Shown piece after piece: positions 42,204 to 50,357 of a stretch of 64,000 bases of DNA. The translations under genes were made by a program, and so were the position numbers. Under the pieces are notes generated by a model, which made no database searches, was not told the DNA's origin, and saw only the letters and a program-made list of their open reading frames with translations. The first letter of the stretch is position 1; each line of letters begins with the position of its first letter. The DNA lies in NCBI GenBank assembly GCA_900543515.1, contig UQRW01000002.1:29492-93491 (forward strand), read 5' to 3'. The stretch comes from an uncultured Collinsella sp. Lineage in GTDB: Bacteria > Actinomycetota > Coriobacteriia > Coriobacteriales > Coriobacteriaceae.

Positions 42204-43553
42204 ATGGACGACCTTTTTTCTGCTTCGACGCGCGAGCGTTCCTTTCAGAATGCGCCGCTTGCGGTGCGCATGCGCCCCAATTCGCTCGACGAGTATGTGG
42301 GCCAGCAAAAGGCCGTCGGTAAGGGCTCATGGTTGCGTGCCGCGATCGAGCACGATGTGCTTTCGAGCGTGATACTGTACGGGCCGGCCGGTACGGGCAA
42401 GACGACGCTGGCCCACATTATCGCCAACCATACCAAGAGTGAGTTTGTCGAGGTCAGCGCCGTCACGGGTACCGTGAAGGACCTGCGTCGCGTGATCGAC
42501 GAGGCAAAGACGCGTCTGAATACGTACGACCGTCGCACCATCCTGTTTATCGACGAGATTCATCGCTTTTCGAAGTCACAGCAGGATGCATTGCTGCATG
42601 CGGTTGAGAACCGTACCGTCATTATGATTGGTGCCACGACGGAGAACCCGTACTTCGAGGTCAACTCGGCGTTGCTCTCGCGTGGTCGTGTGGTGGAACT
42701 TGAACACCTTAAGGACGAGGACATAGCCACGCTGATCGAGCGTGCGCTCGAGGCTCCGCATGGCCTGAACGGTAAGTTCTCGGCCGATGAGGATACGGTC
42801 AAGACCATTTGTACGCTGGCCGCGGGTGATGCACGCTCGGCCCTGACGACACTTGAGCTGGCGAGCGAGATTGCCGTCACGCGTCCCGATACCGAGGGAA
42901 CGCCAGCGCCGTCGGCGGGGGAGCGCTATCCCATCACCGTGGATGACGTAAAGATTGCCAACCCGCGTCGCGGCTTTACGTATGACAAAAACGGTGACAT
43001 GCACTACGACATCATCAGTGCGTTCATCAAGTCCATGCGCGGTAGCGACCCCGATGCCACGGTCTACTGGCTTGCGCGCATGATCGATGCAGGGGAGGAT
43101 CCTAAGTTTATCGCCCGTCGCATTATGATTCATGCCTCTGAGGACGTTGGCAACGCTGACCCGCAGGCGCTTCTTTTAGCGCATGCTGCGTTTAAATCTG
43201 CCGAGGTTATTGGCTATCCCGAGTGCCGTATTAACCTCGCGCAGGCTGCGCTCTATGTTTGTTTGGCGCCTAAGTCCAATGCGTGTGAGGCTTCGATCGA
43301 TGCGGCGCTGGCCGATATCCATTCTAGTGGGCTTCGCGAGGTGCCTAGTTATCTGCGCGATCGCCATCGCCCGGGCAGCGATGATTACGGTGTGTATAAG
43401 TATCCACATGATTATCCCGAAGGCTGGGTCGATCAGCGCTATTTGCCCGAGGGACTGGAGCGCGGCGCGTTCTGGCAGCCTGCTGGCCGCGGTTGGGAAG
43501 AATGGCGCGTAGAGCAAAGCGAACGCGACCGCAGCGGGAATGCACCGAAGTAG
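42204..43553 (+). CDS. rarA: Replication-associated recombination protein RarA (MgsA)
   Basis: RarA is an AAA ATPase related to clamp loaders that acts at stalled forks. The start is uncertain: ATG 42204 gives MDDLFSAS and 449 residues; ATG 42189 and 42198 are alternatives. The family start region APLAVRMRPNSLDEYVGQ is followed by Walker A LYGPAGTGKTTLA, Walker B LFIDEIHRFSKSQQD and sensor 1 IGATTENP. The C-terminal tetramerisation part contains YPHDYPEGWVDQRYLP, the usual RarA ending. Confidence 0.93.
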   Translation: MDDLFSASTRERSFQNAPLAVRMRPNSLDEYVGQQKAVGKGSWLRAAIEHDVLSSVILYGPAGTGKTTLAHIIANHTKSEFVEVSAVTGTVKDLRRVIDEAKTRLNTYDRRTILFIDEIHRFSKSQQDALLHAVENRTVIMIGATTENPYFEVNSALLSRGRVVELEHLKDEDIATLIERALEAPHGLNGKFSADEDTVKTICTLAAGDARSALTTLELASEIAVTRPDTEGTPAPSAGERYPITVDDVKIANPRRGFTYDKNGDMHYDIISAFIKSMRGSDPDATVYWLARMIDAGEDPKFIARRIMIHASEDVGNADPQALLLAHAAFKSAEVIGYPECRINLAQAALYVCLAPKSNACEASIDAALADIHSSGLREVPSYLRDRHRPGSDDYGVYKYPHDYPEGWVDQRYLPEGLERGAFWQPAGRGWEEWRVEQSERDRSGNAPK

Positions 43554-43607
43554 CTGCTGATAATTTTGTTCCACGTTGCTGCTCTTGGCATGTTCGGTCC
43601 CCTTTGG

Positions 43608-43615
43608 GGTACCAT
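43608..43615 (+). promoter_or_regulatory. Possible -10 of the sigma module (GGTACCAT)
   Basis: GGGGTACCAT places TACCAT 39 bases before the DUF948-like gene. It overlaps a short dyad GGTCCCC-TTT-GGGGTACC. Confidence 0.35.
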
Positions 43616-43653
43616 GGAAACCGTCTGTATTTCGATTCCTTTGGGAGGCTTGT

Positions 43654-44241
43654 ATGAGTCCCATTCAAATCGCCTTGCTGTTGCTCGCCGTTGCCGGCGT
43701 GTGGGCTATCGTTGAGCTCGCGCTTACCCTGCGCAAGACCCGCACCGTTGTCGACTCGCTCGATAAGACCGTGAACGACCTCAACAACACCATCGCCGAG
43801 GCTCAGCCTGTGGTGGCAAAGCTCGATGGCGCTGTCGATGAGCTTACGCCGGCGCTTGCCCAGATGGAGCCGCTGCTTAAGTCGAGCAAGACCGCGGTCG
43901 ATGCCCTGACGTCCAACCTTGTTGAGGTTGAGGCCGTCGTTCGCGACATTTCCGAGGTCACGGGCAGTGTGGCCGAGGCCAGCAGCGCCGTGTCGAGCGT
44001 GACTGATTCTGCCGCCGGTGCTGTGCAGAAGCTCTTCAATAAGGTGAAGGCTCCTGCAGCCGACGCCGATCGCAAGCTCGCCGCTGCCGCTGCGGAGGCC
44101 GAGCAGCCTACCGAGCGCGTCCTAATTGGCGAGGACGAGGCCGCCGCGGGCGACGATGATGGTCAGAAGTCTGTATCCAAGCCGGCTCAGTATTACACCT
44201 ATACGCCCGCCGAGACCTCTGAGGAGTCCTGCGATGAGTAG
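43654..44241 (+). CDS. DUF948-like membrane-anchored coiled-coil protein
   Basis: The protein has 195 residues from ATG 43654, with GGGAGG upstream. An N-terminal membrane helix (IQIALLLLAVAGVWAIVELA) is followed by a long amphipathic region of heptads such as VDSLDKTVNDLNNTIAEAQ. It then has an Ala-rich, acidic tail. This matches the general DUF948 pattern. Function is unknown. It is the first gene of a tight module with an anti-sigma, a sigma factor and a membrane transporter, which suggests it may sense or relay an envelope signal; this is inference. Confidence 0.75.
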   Translation: MSPIQIALLLLAVAGVWAIVELALTLRKTRTVVDSLDKTVNDLNNTIAEAQPVVAKLDGAVDELTPALAQMEPLLKSSKTAVDALTSNLVEVEAVVRDISEVTGSVAEASSAVSSVTDSAAGAVQKLFNKVKAPAADADRKLAAAAAEAEQPTERVLIGEDEAAAGDDDGQKSVSKPAQYYTYTPAETSEESCDE

Positions 44242-44611
44242 CGAAGCAACCTGCCCTATCACGCTGACTGTTGCCGGTGACCCGCGTCTCGCTCGCCTTG
44301 TGCGCATGACGGCAGCCAACGTTGGTGCCCTGTGCTCTATGTCTGTCGATCGCATCGAGGACATCCGCATGGCTGCCGAGGAAGCCTTTATCTTTGGCTG
44401 CACGGCTGTTGATTCCGACGACATCTCAATCAAATTCGATGTCGATGAATCTCACGTTGGCATGACCTTTACCTTTGGCGATCAGGCCACCGTCGACGAG
44501 GATGACCAGGCTGCGGTGTATGCCGAGCTCATCCTCGCGAGCGTGTGCGACTCCTACGAAAAGACTACGGCGCCCCTGACGCTTTCCCTCGACCTCAAGG
44601 CGGATATCTAA
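44234..44611 (+). CDS. RsbW-like anti-sigma factor, kinase motifs degenerate
   Basis: The 125-residue protein overlaps the previous gene by eight bases and ends one base before a sigma factor start. The region DRIEDIRMAAEEAF aligns with the RsbW/SpoIIAB N-box region (DEIEDLKIAVSEACTNA in RsbW), but the Mg-binding Asn is not kept. The DxGxG and GGxGL motifs for ATP are absent, and the protein is ~35 residues shorter than RsbW. It probably still binds the sigma factor but may not phosphorylate an antagonist. No RsbV-type gene is next to it. Confidence 0.72.
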   Translation: MSSEATCPITLTVAGDPRLARLVRMTAANVGALCSMSVDRIEDIRMAAEEAFIFGCTAVDSDDISIKFDVDESHVGMTFTFGDQATVDEDDQAAVYAELILASVCDSYEKTTAPLTLSLDLKADI

Positions 44612-44612
44612 T

Positions 44613-45404
44613 ATGACCGAACGTTCCCGGAGCGGCAAGACCGCTTGGGACAAGGAGAAAACCCGCGAGCTGTTTCGTCGTTACAAGGAGACCGGTGATC
44701 CGGACGCCCGTGAGCAGCTCGTCATGTCCCATATGAACCTGGTAAGGTTTCTTGCCAACAAATTTAAGAATCGCGGCGAGCCGCTCGACGACCTCATGCA
44801 GGTCGGCTATCTGGGTTTGCTCAAGGCTATCGACCGTTTTGACCCCGAGCGCGGGCTCGAGTTCACGACGTTTGCAACACCCACTATCCTGGGCGAGATC
44901 AAACGCCATTTCCGCGACAAGGGCTGGAGTGTGCGCGTTCCGCGTCGCCTGCAGGAGCTCTCTGCCAAGGTCAACCAGGCTACTGACAAACTTACCAACG
45001 AGCTGCAGCGTTCGCCCAAGGTTGAGGAGATCGCTGAGTATCTAGATGTGACTGTCGATGAGGTCCTCGAGGCTATGGAATCGTCTTCGGCCTATACCTC
45101 GGTGCCCATCGAGGCTCCTGGTGCGGCCGATTCCGACGATGCCCCCTCGATTCTCGACCGTTACGCCGACGACGACAACGAGCTCGACTTTACCGATGAC
45201 CGCCTAGTGATCGAGGAAGCCATCCGTGATTTCTCGCCGCGCGAGCGCGAGGTGATCGAGCTGCGCTTTGTGAAGGGCATGACACAGATCGAGATCGCCA
45301 AGAAGCTGGGTATTTCTCAGGTGCAGGTTTCGCGTCTGCTGCGCCGCACGCTTAAGAAGATTCAGGACAAGATCGACCCCGACGGAGTGATGATTCGTTC
45401 ATGA
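44613..45404 (+). CDS. RNA polymerase sigma factor of the SigB/SigF/SigG group
   Basis: This alternative sigma-70 factor has 263 residues. Region 2 reads DDLMQVGYLGLLKAIDRF and LEFTTFATPTILGEIKRHF, the form typical of general stress and sporulation sigma factors. Region 3 follows (VPRRLQELSAKVNQATDKL) and region 4 is REREVIELRFVKGMTQIEIA with a C-terminal helix-turn-helix (LGISQVQVSRLLRRTL). With no sporulation genes in view, a stress role is more likely. It starts one base after the anti-sigma stop and its own stop overlaps the transporter gene by four. Confidence 0.9.
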   Translation: MTERSRSGKTAWDKEKTRELFRRYKETGDPDAREQLVMSHMNLVRFLANKFKNRGEPLDDLMQVGYLGLLKAIDRFDPERGLEFTTFATPTILGEIKRHFRDKGWSVRVPRRLQELSAKVNQATDKLTNELQRSPKVEEIAEYLDVTVDEVLEAMESSSAYTSVPIEAPGAADSDDAPSILDRYADDDNELDFTDDRLVIEEAIRDFSPREREVIELRFVKGMTQIEIAKKLGISQVQVSRLLRRTLKKIQDKIDPDGVMIRS

Positions 45405-46813
45405 GTGAGCACCCCCAACAAACCGATCGCGTGCTGCGCGACACCCGCATTCTGACGCTGCGCATTTGGGCTGTTGTCGGCTGCATTGTCATCGCCGCTG
45501 TCATCTTTAACCTTATGGGCATCCTGGCGCCGGTTATTGAGTTTCTTGCCGTCGGCTCCATCATTGCTTTTGTGATGTCCCCGATCACCAACTGGCTCGA
45601 GCACCATGGCGTGAATCGCGGCATCGGTTCGCTTATCGCGCTTATTGTTGTTGTTGCCGTGCTCGTCGGTGTCGTTTGTATCTTGTCGCCGATTCTCTTT
45701 GGTCAGATCATGGAAGTCCTGAGCCGCCTGCCCGAGCAGCTTCGTGTTGCGGGCGGTGATCTCAACGAGATGATCTCGCATGCCAAGACGCTCAACAACA
45801 CGCCGCTCAAGGAGTATTTGGACGATAATCTTTCGTCGCTGGTTGCCGTGGCATCGAAGTATGTGTCTCAGATTGCCGCCGAGCTTGGTCGTGGTGTGTT
45901 CCCGCTCATCACCAATACAGCGTCGCAGCTGTTTGTTATCTTCCTTGGCCTGGTGCTTGCCTACTGGATGGCCTGCGACTACCCTCGCATGCACCACGAG
46001 ATTTGCACCATCATCGGTCAGGAGAAGGAGACCTCGTACCGCTTTATGGTCGCCATTCTTTCTCGCTCTGTCGGCGGCTACATGCGCGGTATGGTCGTGA
46101 CGTCCATCTGCGGTGGTTTCCTCGCCTTTATCGGTTTTATGATCATCGGCCATCCGTATGCGGCGCTCATGGCTATCTTTACCGGCATCATGCATTTGGT
46201 TCCGGTCGTCGGTCCTTGGGTGAGCGCAGCAATCGCCACAGTGCTCGGTTTCATGTTCAGCCCTATGTTGGCGTTATGGACGCTCATCGTGACGATGGTC
46301 GCGCAAAACGTCACCGATAACGTCATTTCGCCCAAGGTCATGCAGAGCTCGGTGCAGGTGCATCCCATCATGAGCCTCACGGCGCTCGTTATTGGCTCGG
46401 CACTCATGGGCCCCATCGGCATGATTATTGCCATCCCGCTATGTGCGGCCCTCAAGGGTATCTTCGTGTACTACTTCGAGAATGAGACCGGCCGCCAGCT
46501 TGTGGCCTATGACGGCGCCGTGTTTAAGGGCACACCGTACCGCGATGCCGATGGCAACCCGGTCGCCGCCTACGACGCGCTCGGCGACGACACCTTCATC
46601 TACGAGTCCGAGCTCATCGGCAACGAGACCGCGCCCGAGGCCCAGGCCATGCCCAAACCCGAGCTCGATAATCCCTGGATGAAGCTCTCGGGCCTTCAGC
46701 CCGATGCTACGGGCTTTTTCAAGAATCCCTTCGCCAAAGACGACGATTTCAATATGAACGACGAAACCAAAACCGGCATCGACGGCTCCATGGACGATTC
46801 GGATTCTAAATAG
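45401..46813 (+). CDS. AI-2E family transporter
   Basis: The 470-residue membrane protein has the AI-2 exporter (TqsA/PerM) family layout. Two N-terminal helices (~20-65), a long amphipathic region, and then five to six helices with AYWMACDYPRMH and MHLVPVVGPWVSAAIATVLG precede a ~100-residue cytosolic acidic tail. Family members export AI-2 or act as Na+/H+ antiporters, so the substrate is open. It overlaps the sigma factor gene by four bases and closes the module. Confidence 0.85.
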   Translation: MSEHPQQTDRVLRDTRILTLRIWAVVGCIVIAAVIFNLMGILAPVIEFLAVGSIIAFVMSPITNWLEHHGVNRGIGSLIALIVVVAVLVGVVCILSPILFGQIMEVLSRLPEQLRVAGGDLNEMISHAKTLNNTPLKEYLDDNLSSLVAVASKYVSQIAAELGRGVFPLITNTASQLFVIFLGLVLAYWMACDYPRMHHEICTIIGQEKETSYRFMVAILSRSVGGYMRGMVVTSICGGFLAFIGFMIIGHPYAALMAIFTGIMHLVPVVGPWVSAAIATVLGFMFSPMLALWTLIVTMVAQNVTDNVISPKVMQSSVQVHPIMSLTALVIGSALMGPIGMIIAIPLCAALKGIFVYYFENETGRQLVAYDGAVFKGTPYRDADGNPVAAYDALGDDTFIYESELIGNETAPEAQAMPKPELDNPWMKLSGLQPDATGFFKNPFAKDDDFNMNDETKTGIDGSMDDSDSK

Positions 46814-46819
46814 GTTCTA

Positions 46820-47059
46820 TTAACGTTTCTTGAAGTTGTAAATGACAAGAAACGCGACCAAAGCGATTGATAAGGGGCCGGCTACATAGAAAAAGAGAAC
46901 GTCAATTGCGCGTAGAGTGTAATAAGCCTTATCGCCGGACATTACTGTATACAATACGTATCCAAATGATGGTTGGTTTGCGTACCAGCATGAGAAGGCT
47001 AAGAGCGCTAAAAGTGCTACAACCAGAAGTGCATTCAGGACAAATCGTTTGCTTTTCAT
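46820..47059 (-). CDS. Small two-helix membrane protein
   Basis: I do not recognise this gene. ATG 47059 is preceded by GGAAGGAG at six bases, a strong site. The 79-residue protein has two hydrophobic segments (FVLNALLVVALLALLAFSC and AIDVLFFYVAGPLSIALVAF), Lys/Arg at both ends, and a short loop with YANQPSFGYVLY. Its codon use and base composition are AT-richer than the neighbours, which hints at transfer. TATAAT at 47097-47092 on the minus strand is a good -10. It is convergent with the AI-2E gene, six bases apart. Confidence 0.65.
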   Translation of the reverse strand: MKSKRFVLNALLVVALLALLAFSCWYANQPSFGYVLYTVMSGDKAYYTLRAIDVLFFYVAGPLSIALVAFLVIYNFKKR

Positions 47060-47151
47060 CGATCGCTCCTTCCGGGTGAATCTTATATGCAATTATACAG
47101 CAGTCCTTTTTCAAAGGATCGCGCAGTACTAAATAACGTGCACTTTCGCTG

Positions 47152-47181
47152 GAGGGTCGCTGTTTGGCGACCCTCTTTTTT
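47152..47181 (+). terminator. Terminator-like hairpin in front of alaS
   Basis: GAGGGTCGC and GCGACCCTC form a perfect 9-bp stem with a TGTTTG loop and TTTTTT after it. The alaS promoter elements begin inside the T-run, so this appears to insulate alaS from upstream transcription. I see no T-box features with it. Confidence 0.8.
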
Positions 47182-47207
47182 GCACAGGCGCGGCGGGATG
47201 GTAATAT
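47180..47207 (+). promoter_or_regulatory. Promoter of alaS
   Basis: TTGCAC (47180-47185) and TAATAT (47202-47207, preceded by GG) are 16 bases apart, 46 bases before the alaS ATG. Confidence 0.55.
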
Positions 47208-47253
47208 CGTTACGTTTGAACTGTTTCGATGTGAAACCGAGGAGATTCCCTCT

Positions 47254-49911
47254 ATGAGTGCTGACTACCCGTCAATGACTACGGCCGAGATTCGCTCCAA
47301 GTTCCTCAACTTCTTTGAGGAGCGCGGTCTTAAGCTCTATCCTTCTTCGTCCCTCGTCCCTGACGATCCTTCGCTGCTGCTTGCCAACGCCGGCATGAAC
47401 CAGTTTAAGGAGTACTACCAGGGCAAGAAGACCATGAAGGAGATCGGCGCTATCTCCTGCCAGAAGTGCGTCCGCACCAACGACATCGATTGCATCGGCG
47501 AGGACGGCCGTCACCTGTCCTTCTTTGAGATGCTCGGCGACTTCTCCTTTGGCGGCGTCTCCAAGCAGCAGGCTTGCGCCTGGGCCTTTGAGCTCATCAC
47601 CAAGGAGTTCAAGCTGCCGCTCGACCGCCTGTACTTCACCGTCTTTACCGAGGACGACGAGACCCACGACGTGTGGCGTTCTTTGGGTGTTGCTGAGGAC
47701 CACATCTCCCGCCTGGGCGAGGACGACAACTTCTGGGCCGCTGGCCCCACTGGCCCCTGCGGCCCGTGCTCCGAGATTTACTTTGACATGGGCGAGGAGG
47801 TCGGCTGCGGCAGCCCCGACTGCAAGCCTGGCTGCGACTGCGACCGCTTCCTGGAGTTCTGGAACCTCGTCTTTACCCAGTACGACCGCCAGGAGGACGG
47901 CTCCATGCCGGAGCTGCCGCACCGTAACCTCGATACGGGCATGGGCCTTGAGCGCATGGCCGCCATCATGCAGCACAAGACCGCTAACTACGACGGCGAT
48001 CTGATGCAGCACCTCATCAAGCTCGGTGAGGAGATCAGCGGCAAGACCTATGACGCCGACGATTACTCCGGCGCCAGCCGCTCCCTGCGCATCATCGCCG
48101 ACCACTCCCGTGCCGTCGACTTTATGATCTCGGACGGCATCCTGCCCGGTAACGAGGGCCGCGAGTACGTCCTGCGCCGCCTGCTCCGCCGCGCCGTGTT
48201 CCACGGCCGCCTGCTGGGCATCGAGGGCGCCTTCCTGACCAAGTTCATCGACGAGGTTAACGCTCAGATGGGCGAGGCCTATCCCGAGCTGCTCAAGAAC
48301 GTCGCGCTCGTTAAGGGTATTGTCGCCTCCGAGGAGGAGCGCTTCTCCACGACGCTCGACAACGGCCGCGTCTACCTGGATGAGGCCCTGGCAGCGCTTG
48401 CCGAGGGTGCTGTGCTTCCGGGCGATGTTGCCTTTAAGCTGCACGACACCTTTGGTTTCCCCATCGACCTGACCGTCGAGATCGCGGGCACCGCTGGCCA
48501 CGATGTCGACATGGACGGCTTTACCGCCTGCATGGAGGACCAGAAGGCCCGCGCTCGTGCCAACGTCAAGGGCGATGCCTGGGGCAGCTTCAACGACGTG
48601 TGGGTCGAGCTTTCCGACAAGGTCGCCGCGACCGAATTCGACGGCTATGACAACGATGCGATCGAGGGTGCCAAGGTTGTCGCCATCGTTCGCAACGGCG
48701 AGTCCGTCGAGTCCGCTGCCGCCGGCGAGAACGTCGAGGTCGTGCTCGACCGCACCCCGTTCTACGCCGAGATGGGCGGCCAGCAGGGTGACGCCGGCGA
48801 GCTTTCCGCCGAGGGCGTTTCGCTGACCGTTTCCGATACCAAGAACCACAACGGCCTGTATGCTCACGTCGCCCACGTTGCCGAGGGCACGCTGACCGTC
48901 GGTGCTACCGTGACCGCCGCGCTCGACGCCGAGCGCCGTGGTTTCCTGCGCCGCAACCACACCGCCACCCACCTGCTCGACGCCGCCCTTAAGCAGGTCC
49001 TGGGCGAGCATGTCTCCCAGGCCGGCTCGCTGGTGACGCCCGAGCACCTGCGCTTTGACTTTACGCACTTCGAGGCCCTGTCCTCCGAGCAGCTCAAGGC
49101 TGTCGAGGACCTGGTCAACCAGCAGATCTTCGCTTCCAAGCCCGTCGTGACCCGTGTCATGGGCATCGACGAGGCTAAGGCTGCCGGCGCTGTCGCTCTG
49201 TTTGGCGAGAAGTACGGCGATGTCGTCCGCGTCGTCTCCGTGGGCGCCGAGGACCAGCCGTTCTCCCGCGAGCTCTGCGGTGGCACGCACGCTGCCAACA
49301 CCGCCGAGATCGGCCTGTTCAAGATCATTTCCGAGTCCTCCACAGGCTCCAATGTCCGCCGTATCGAGGCTGTGACCTCTAAGGGTGCCCTCGACTACAT
49401 GGCCGACCGCCTGGCGCTCGTTGACGCCGCCGCCGCTGCGCTCAAGTGCCGCGTCGACGAGGTTCCCGCCCGCGTGGAGAACCTGCAGGCCGAGCTGCGC
49501 GAGACGTCCAACAAGCTCAAAAAGGCTCTGACCGGTGGCTCCTCCGACGCCATTTCCAGTGCCATCGAGGGTGCCGTTGAGCTCGGCGGCTACAAGCTCG
49601 TCGTCGCTGAGCTCCAGGGCCTTGAGGCTGCCGACCTGCGCAACGTATGGGATACCGTGCACCAGAAGGTCGCCGGCCCTGTCGCTTGTGTCGTCGCCAG
49701 CGTGACTGAGAAGGGCACTCCGGCCCTGCTCGCTGCCGGCTCCGATGACGCCGTGAAGGCCGGGTTCCACGCCGGTAACGTGATCAAGCAGATCGCGGGC
49801 CTGGTTGACGGTCGCGGTGGTGGCCGTCCCAACATGGCCCAGGCCGGTGGCAAGAACGCTGCCGGTATCGCCGATGCCCTCGCGGCCGCTAAGACCGCAC
49901 TCGGCGCCTAA
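47254..49911 (+). CDS. alaS: Alanyl-tRNA synthetase
   Basis: AlaRS charges tRNA-Ala and edits Ser and Gly mischarging. From ATG 47254 (GAGGAG nine bases upstream) it has 885 residues. The class II core begins EIRSKFLNFFEERG and shows PSSSLVPDDPSLLLANAGMNQF. The editing domain holds the metal site RRNHTATHLLDAAL plus CGGTHAANT. The C-Ala domain ends GGRPNMAQAGGKNAAGI. It heads an operon with ruvX, mltG, yqeG, aroK and an aroB-like gene. Confidence 0.97.
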   Translation: MSADYPSMTTAEIRSKFLNFFEERGLKLYPSSSLVPDDPSLLLANAGMNQFKEYYQGKKTMKEIGAISCQKCVRTNDIDCIGEDGRHLSFFEMLGDFSFGGVSKQQACAWAFELITKEFKLPLDRLYFTVFTEDDETHDVWRSLGVAEDHISRLGEDDNFWAAGPTGPCGPCSEIYFDMGEEVGCGSPDCKPGCDCDRFLEFWNLVFTQYDRQEDGSMPELPHRNLDTGMGLERMAAIMQHKTANYDGDLMQHLIKLGEEISGKTYDADDYSGASRSLRIIADHSRAVDFMISDGILPGNEGREYVLRRLLRRAVFHGRLLGIEGAFLTKFIDEVNAQMGEAYPELLKNVALVKGIVASEEERFSTTLDNGRVYLDEALAALAEGAVLPGDVAFKLHDTFGFPIDLTVEIAGTAGHDVDMDGFTACMEDQKARARANVKGDAWGSFNDVWVELSDKVAATEFDGYDNDAIEGAKVVAIVRNGESVESAAAGENVEVVLDRTPFYAEMGGQQGDAGELSAEGVSLTVSDTKNHNGLYAHVAHVAEGTLTVGATVTAALDAERRGFLRRNHTATHLLDAALKQVLGEHVSQAGSLVTPEHLRFDFTHFEALSSEQLKAVEDLVNQQIFASKPVVTRVMGIDEAKAAGAVALFGEKYGDVVRVVSVGAEDQPFSRELCGGTHAANTAEIGLFKIISESSTGSNVRRIEAVTSKGALDYMADRLALVDAAAAALKCRVDEVPARVENLQAELRETSNKLKKALTGGSSDAISSAIEGAVELGGYKLVVAELQGLEAADLRNVWDTVHQKVAGPVACVVASVTEKGTPALLAAGSDDAVKAGFHAGNVIKQIAGLVDGRGGGRPNMAQAGGKNAAGIADALAAAKTALGA

Positions 49912-49928
49912 GAATCTAAGAAGTCACT

Positions 49929-50357
49929 GTGGTCGCGCTTGCGCTGGACATAGGGGAGACCAGGATTGGCATCGCCGTCTCGAGCCGTGATGGCAAGATG
50001 GCGATGCCTGTCAAGGTGCTTCCGGCTGCCGAGGTCACTGGCATGGCAAAGACGTTCCGTTACCTGGTCGAGGACTATGAGCCCGACATCCTGGTAAGCG
50101 GTTGTCCCCTGACCATGGCCGGTGAGCCTGGTCCCCAGGCCGAGCGCGTTGCCGCCGTGGCGCAAAAGATTGCCGACGAGCTCGATCTTCCGCTTGAGTT
50201 TGAGGACGAGCGTCTGTCTTCGCAAGAGGCCAAGCGTATCCTGCGCGAGCAGGGCCTCAACGAAAAGCAGATGAGGGGCAAGATCGACATGATTGCCGCC
50301 AGCCTGTTTTTGCAGACGTGGCTCGATCGTAAAAACGAGGAGGTTTCGCATGCCTAG
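49929..50357 (+). CDS. ruvX: Holliday junction resolvase-like protein RuvX (YqgF)
   Basis: The 142-residue protein has the RNase H-like fold of the YqgF family, which acts in pre-16S rRNA processing and possibly on Holliday junctions. It begins with GTG, VALALDIGETRIGIAVS, including the first catalytic Asp. FEDERLSSQEAKRIL carries the conserved Glu, and KIDMIAASLFLQTWLD the last Asp. alaS-ruvX-mltG is a well-known order. It overlaps mltG by eight bases. Confidence 0.93.
   Translation: MVALALDIGETRIGIAVSSRDGKMAMPVKVLPAAEVTGMAKTFRYLVEDYEPDILVSGCPLTMAGEPGPQAERVAAVAQKIADELDLPLEFEDERLSSQEAKRILREQGLNEKQMRGKIDMIAASLFLQTWLDRKNEEVSHA

Noticed and set aside
43592..43615. Dyad GGTCCCC-TTT-GGGGTACC as an operator like the acpP palindrome
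   Set aside because: The arms are short and unequal, and it may simply be part of the promoter. The shared GGTACC is too short to claim a common regulator.
47100..47253. Possible T-box or attenuator in front of alaS
   Set aside because: There is a terminator-like hairpin, but no specifier loop, AGTA bulge or T-box sequence, and a promoter starts just after the hairpin.
47272..49770. 832-codon minus-strand frame opposite alaS
   Set aside because: Antisense shadow produced by codon bias; no start signal and no recognisable domain.
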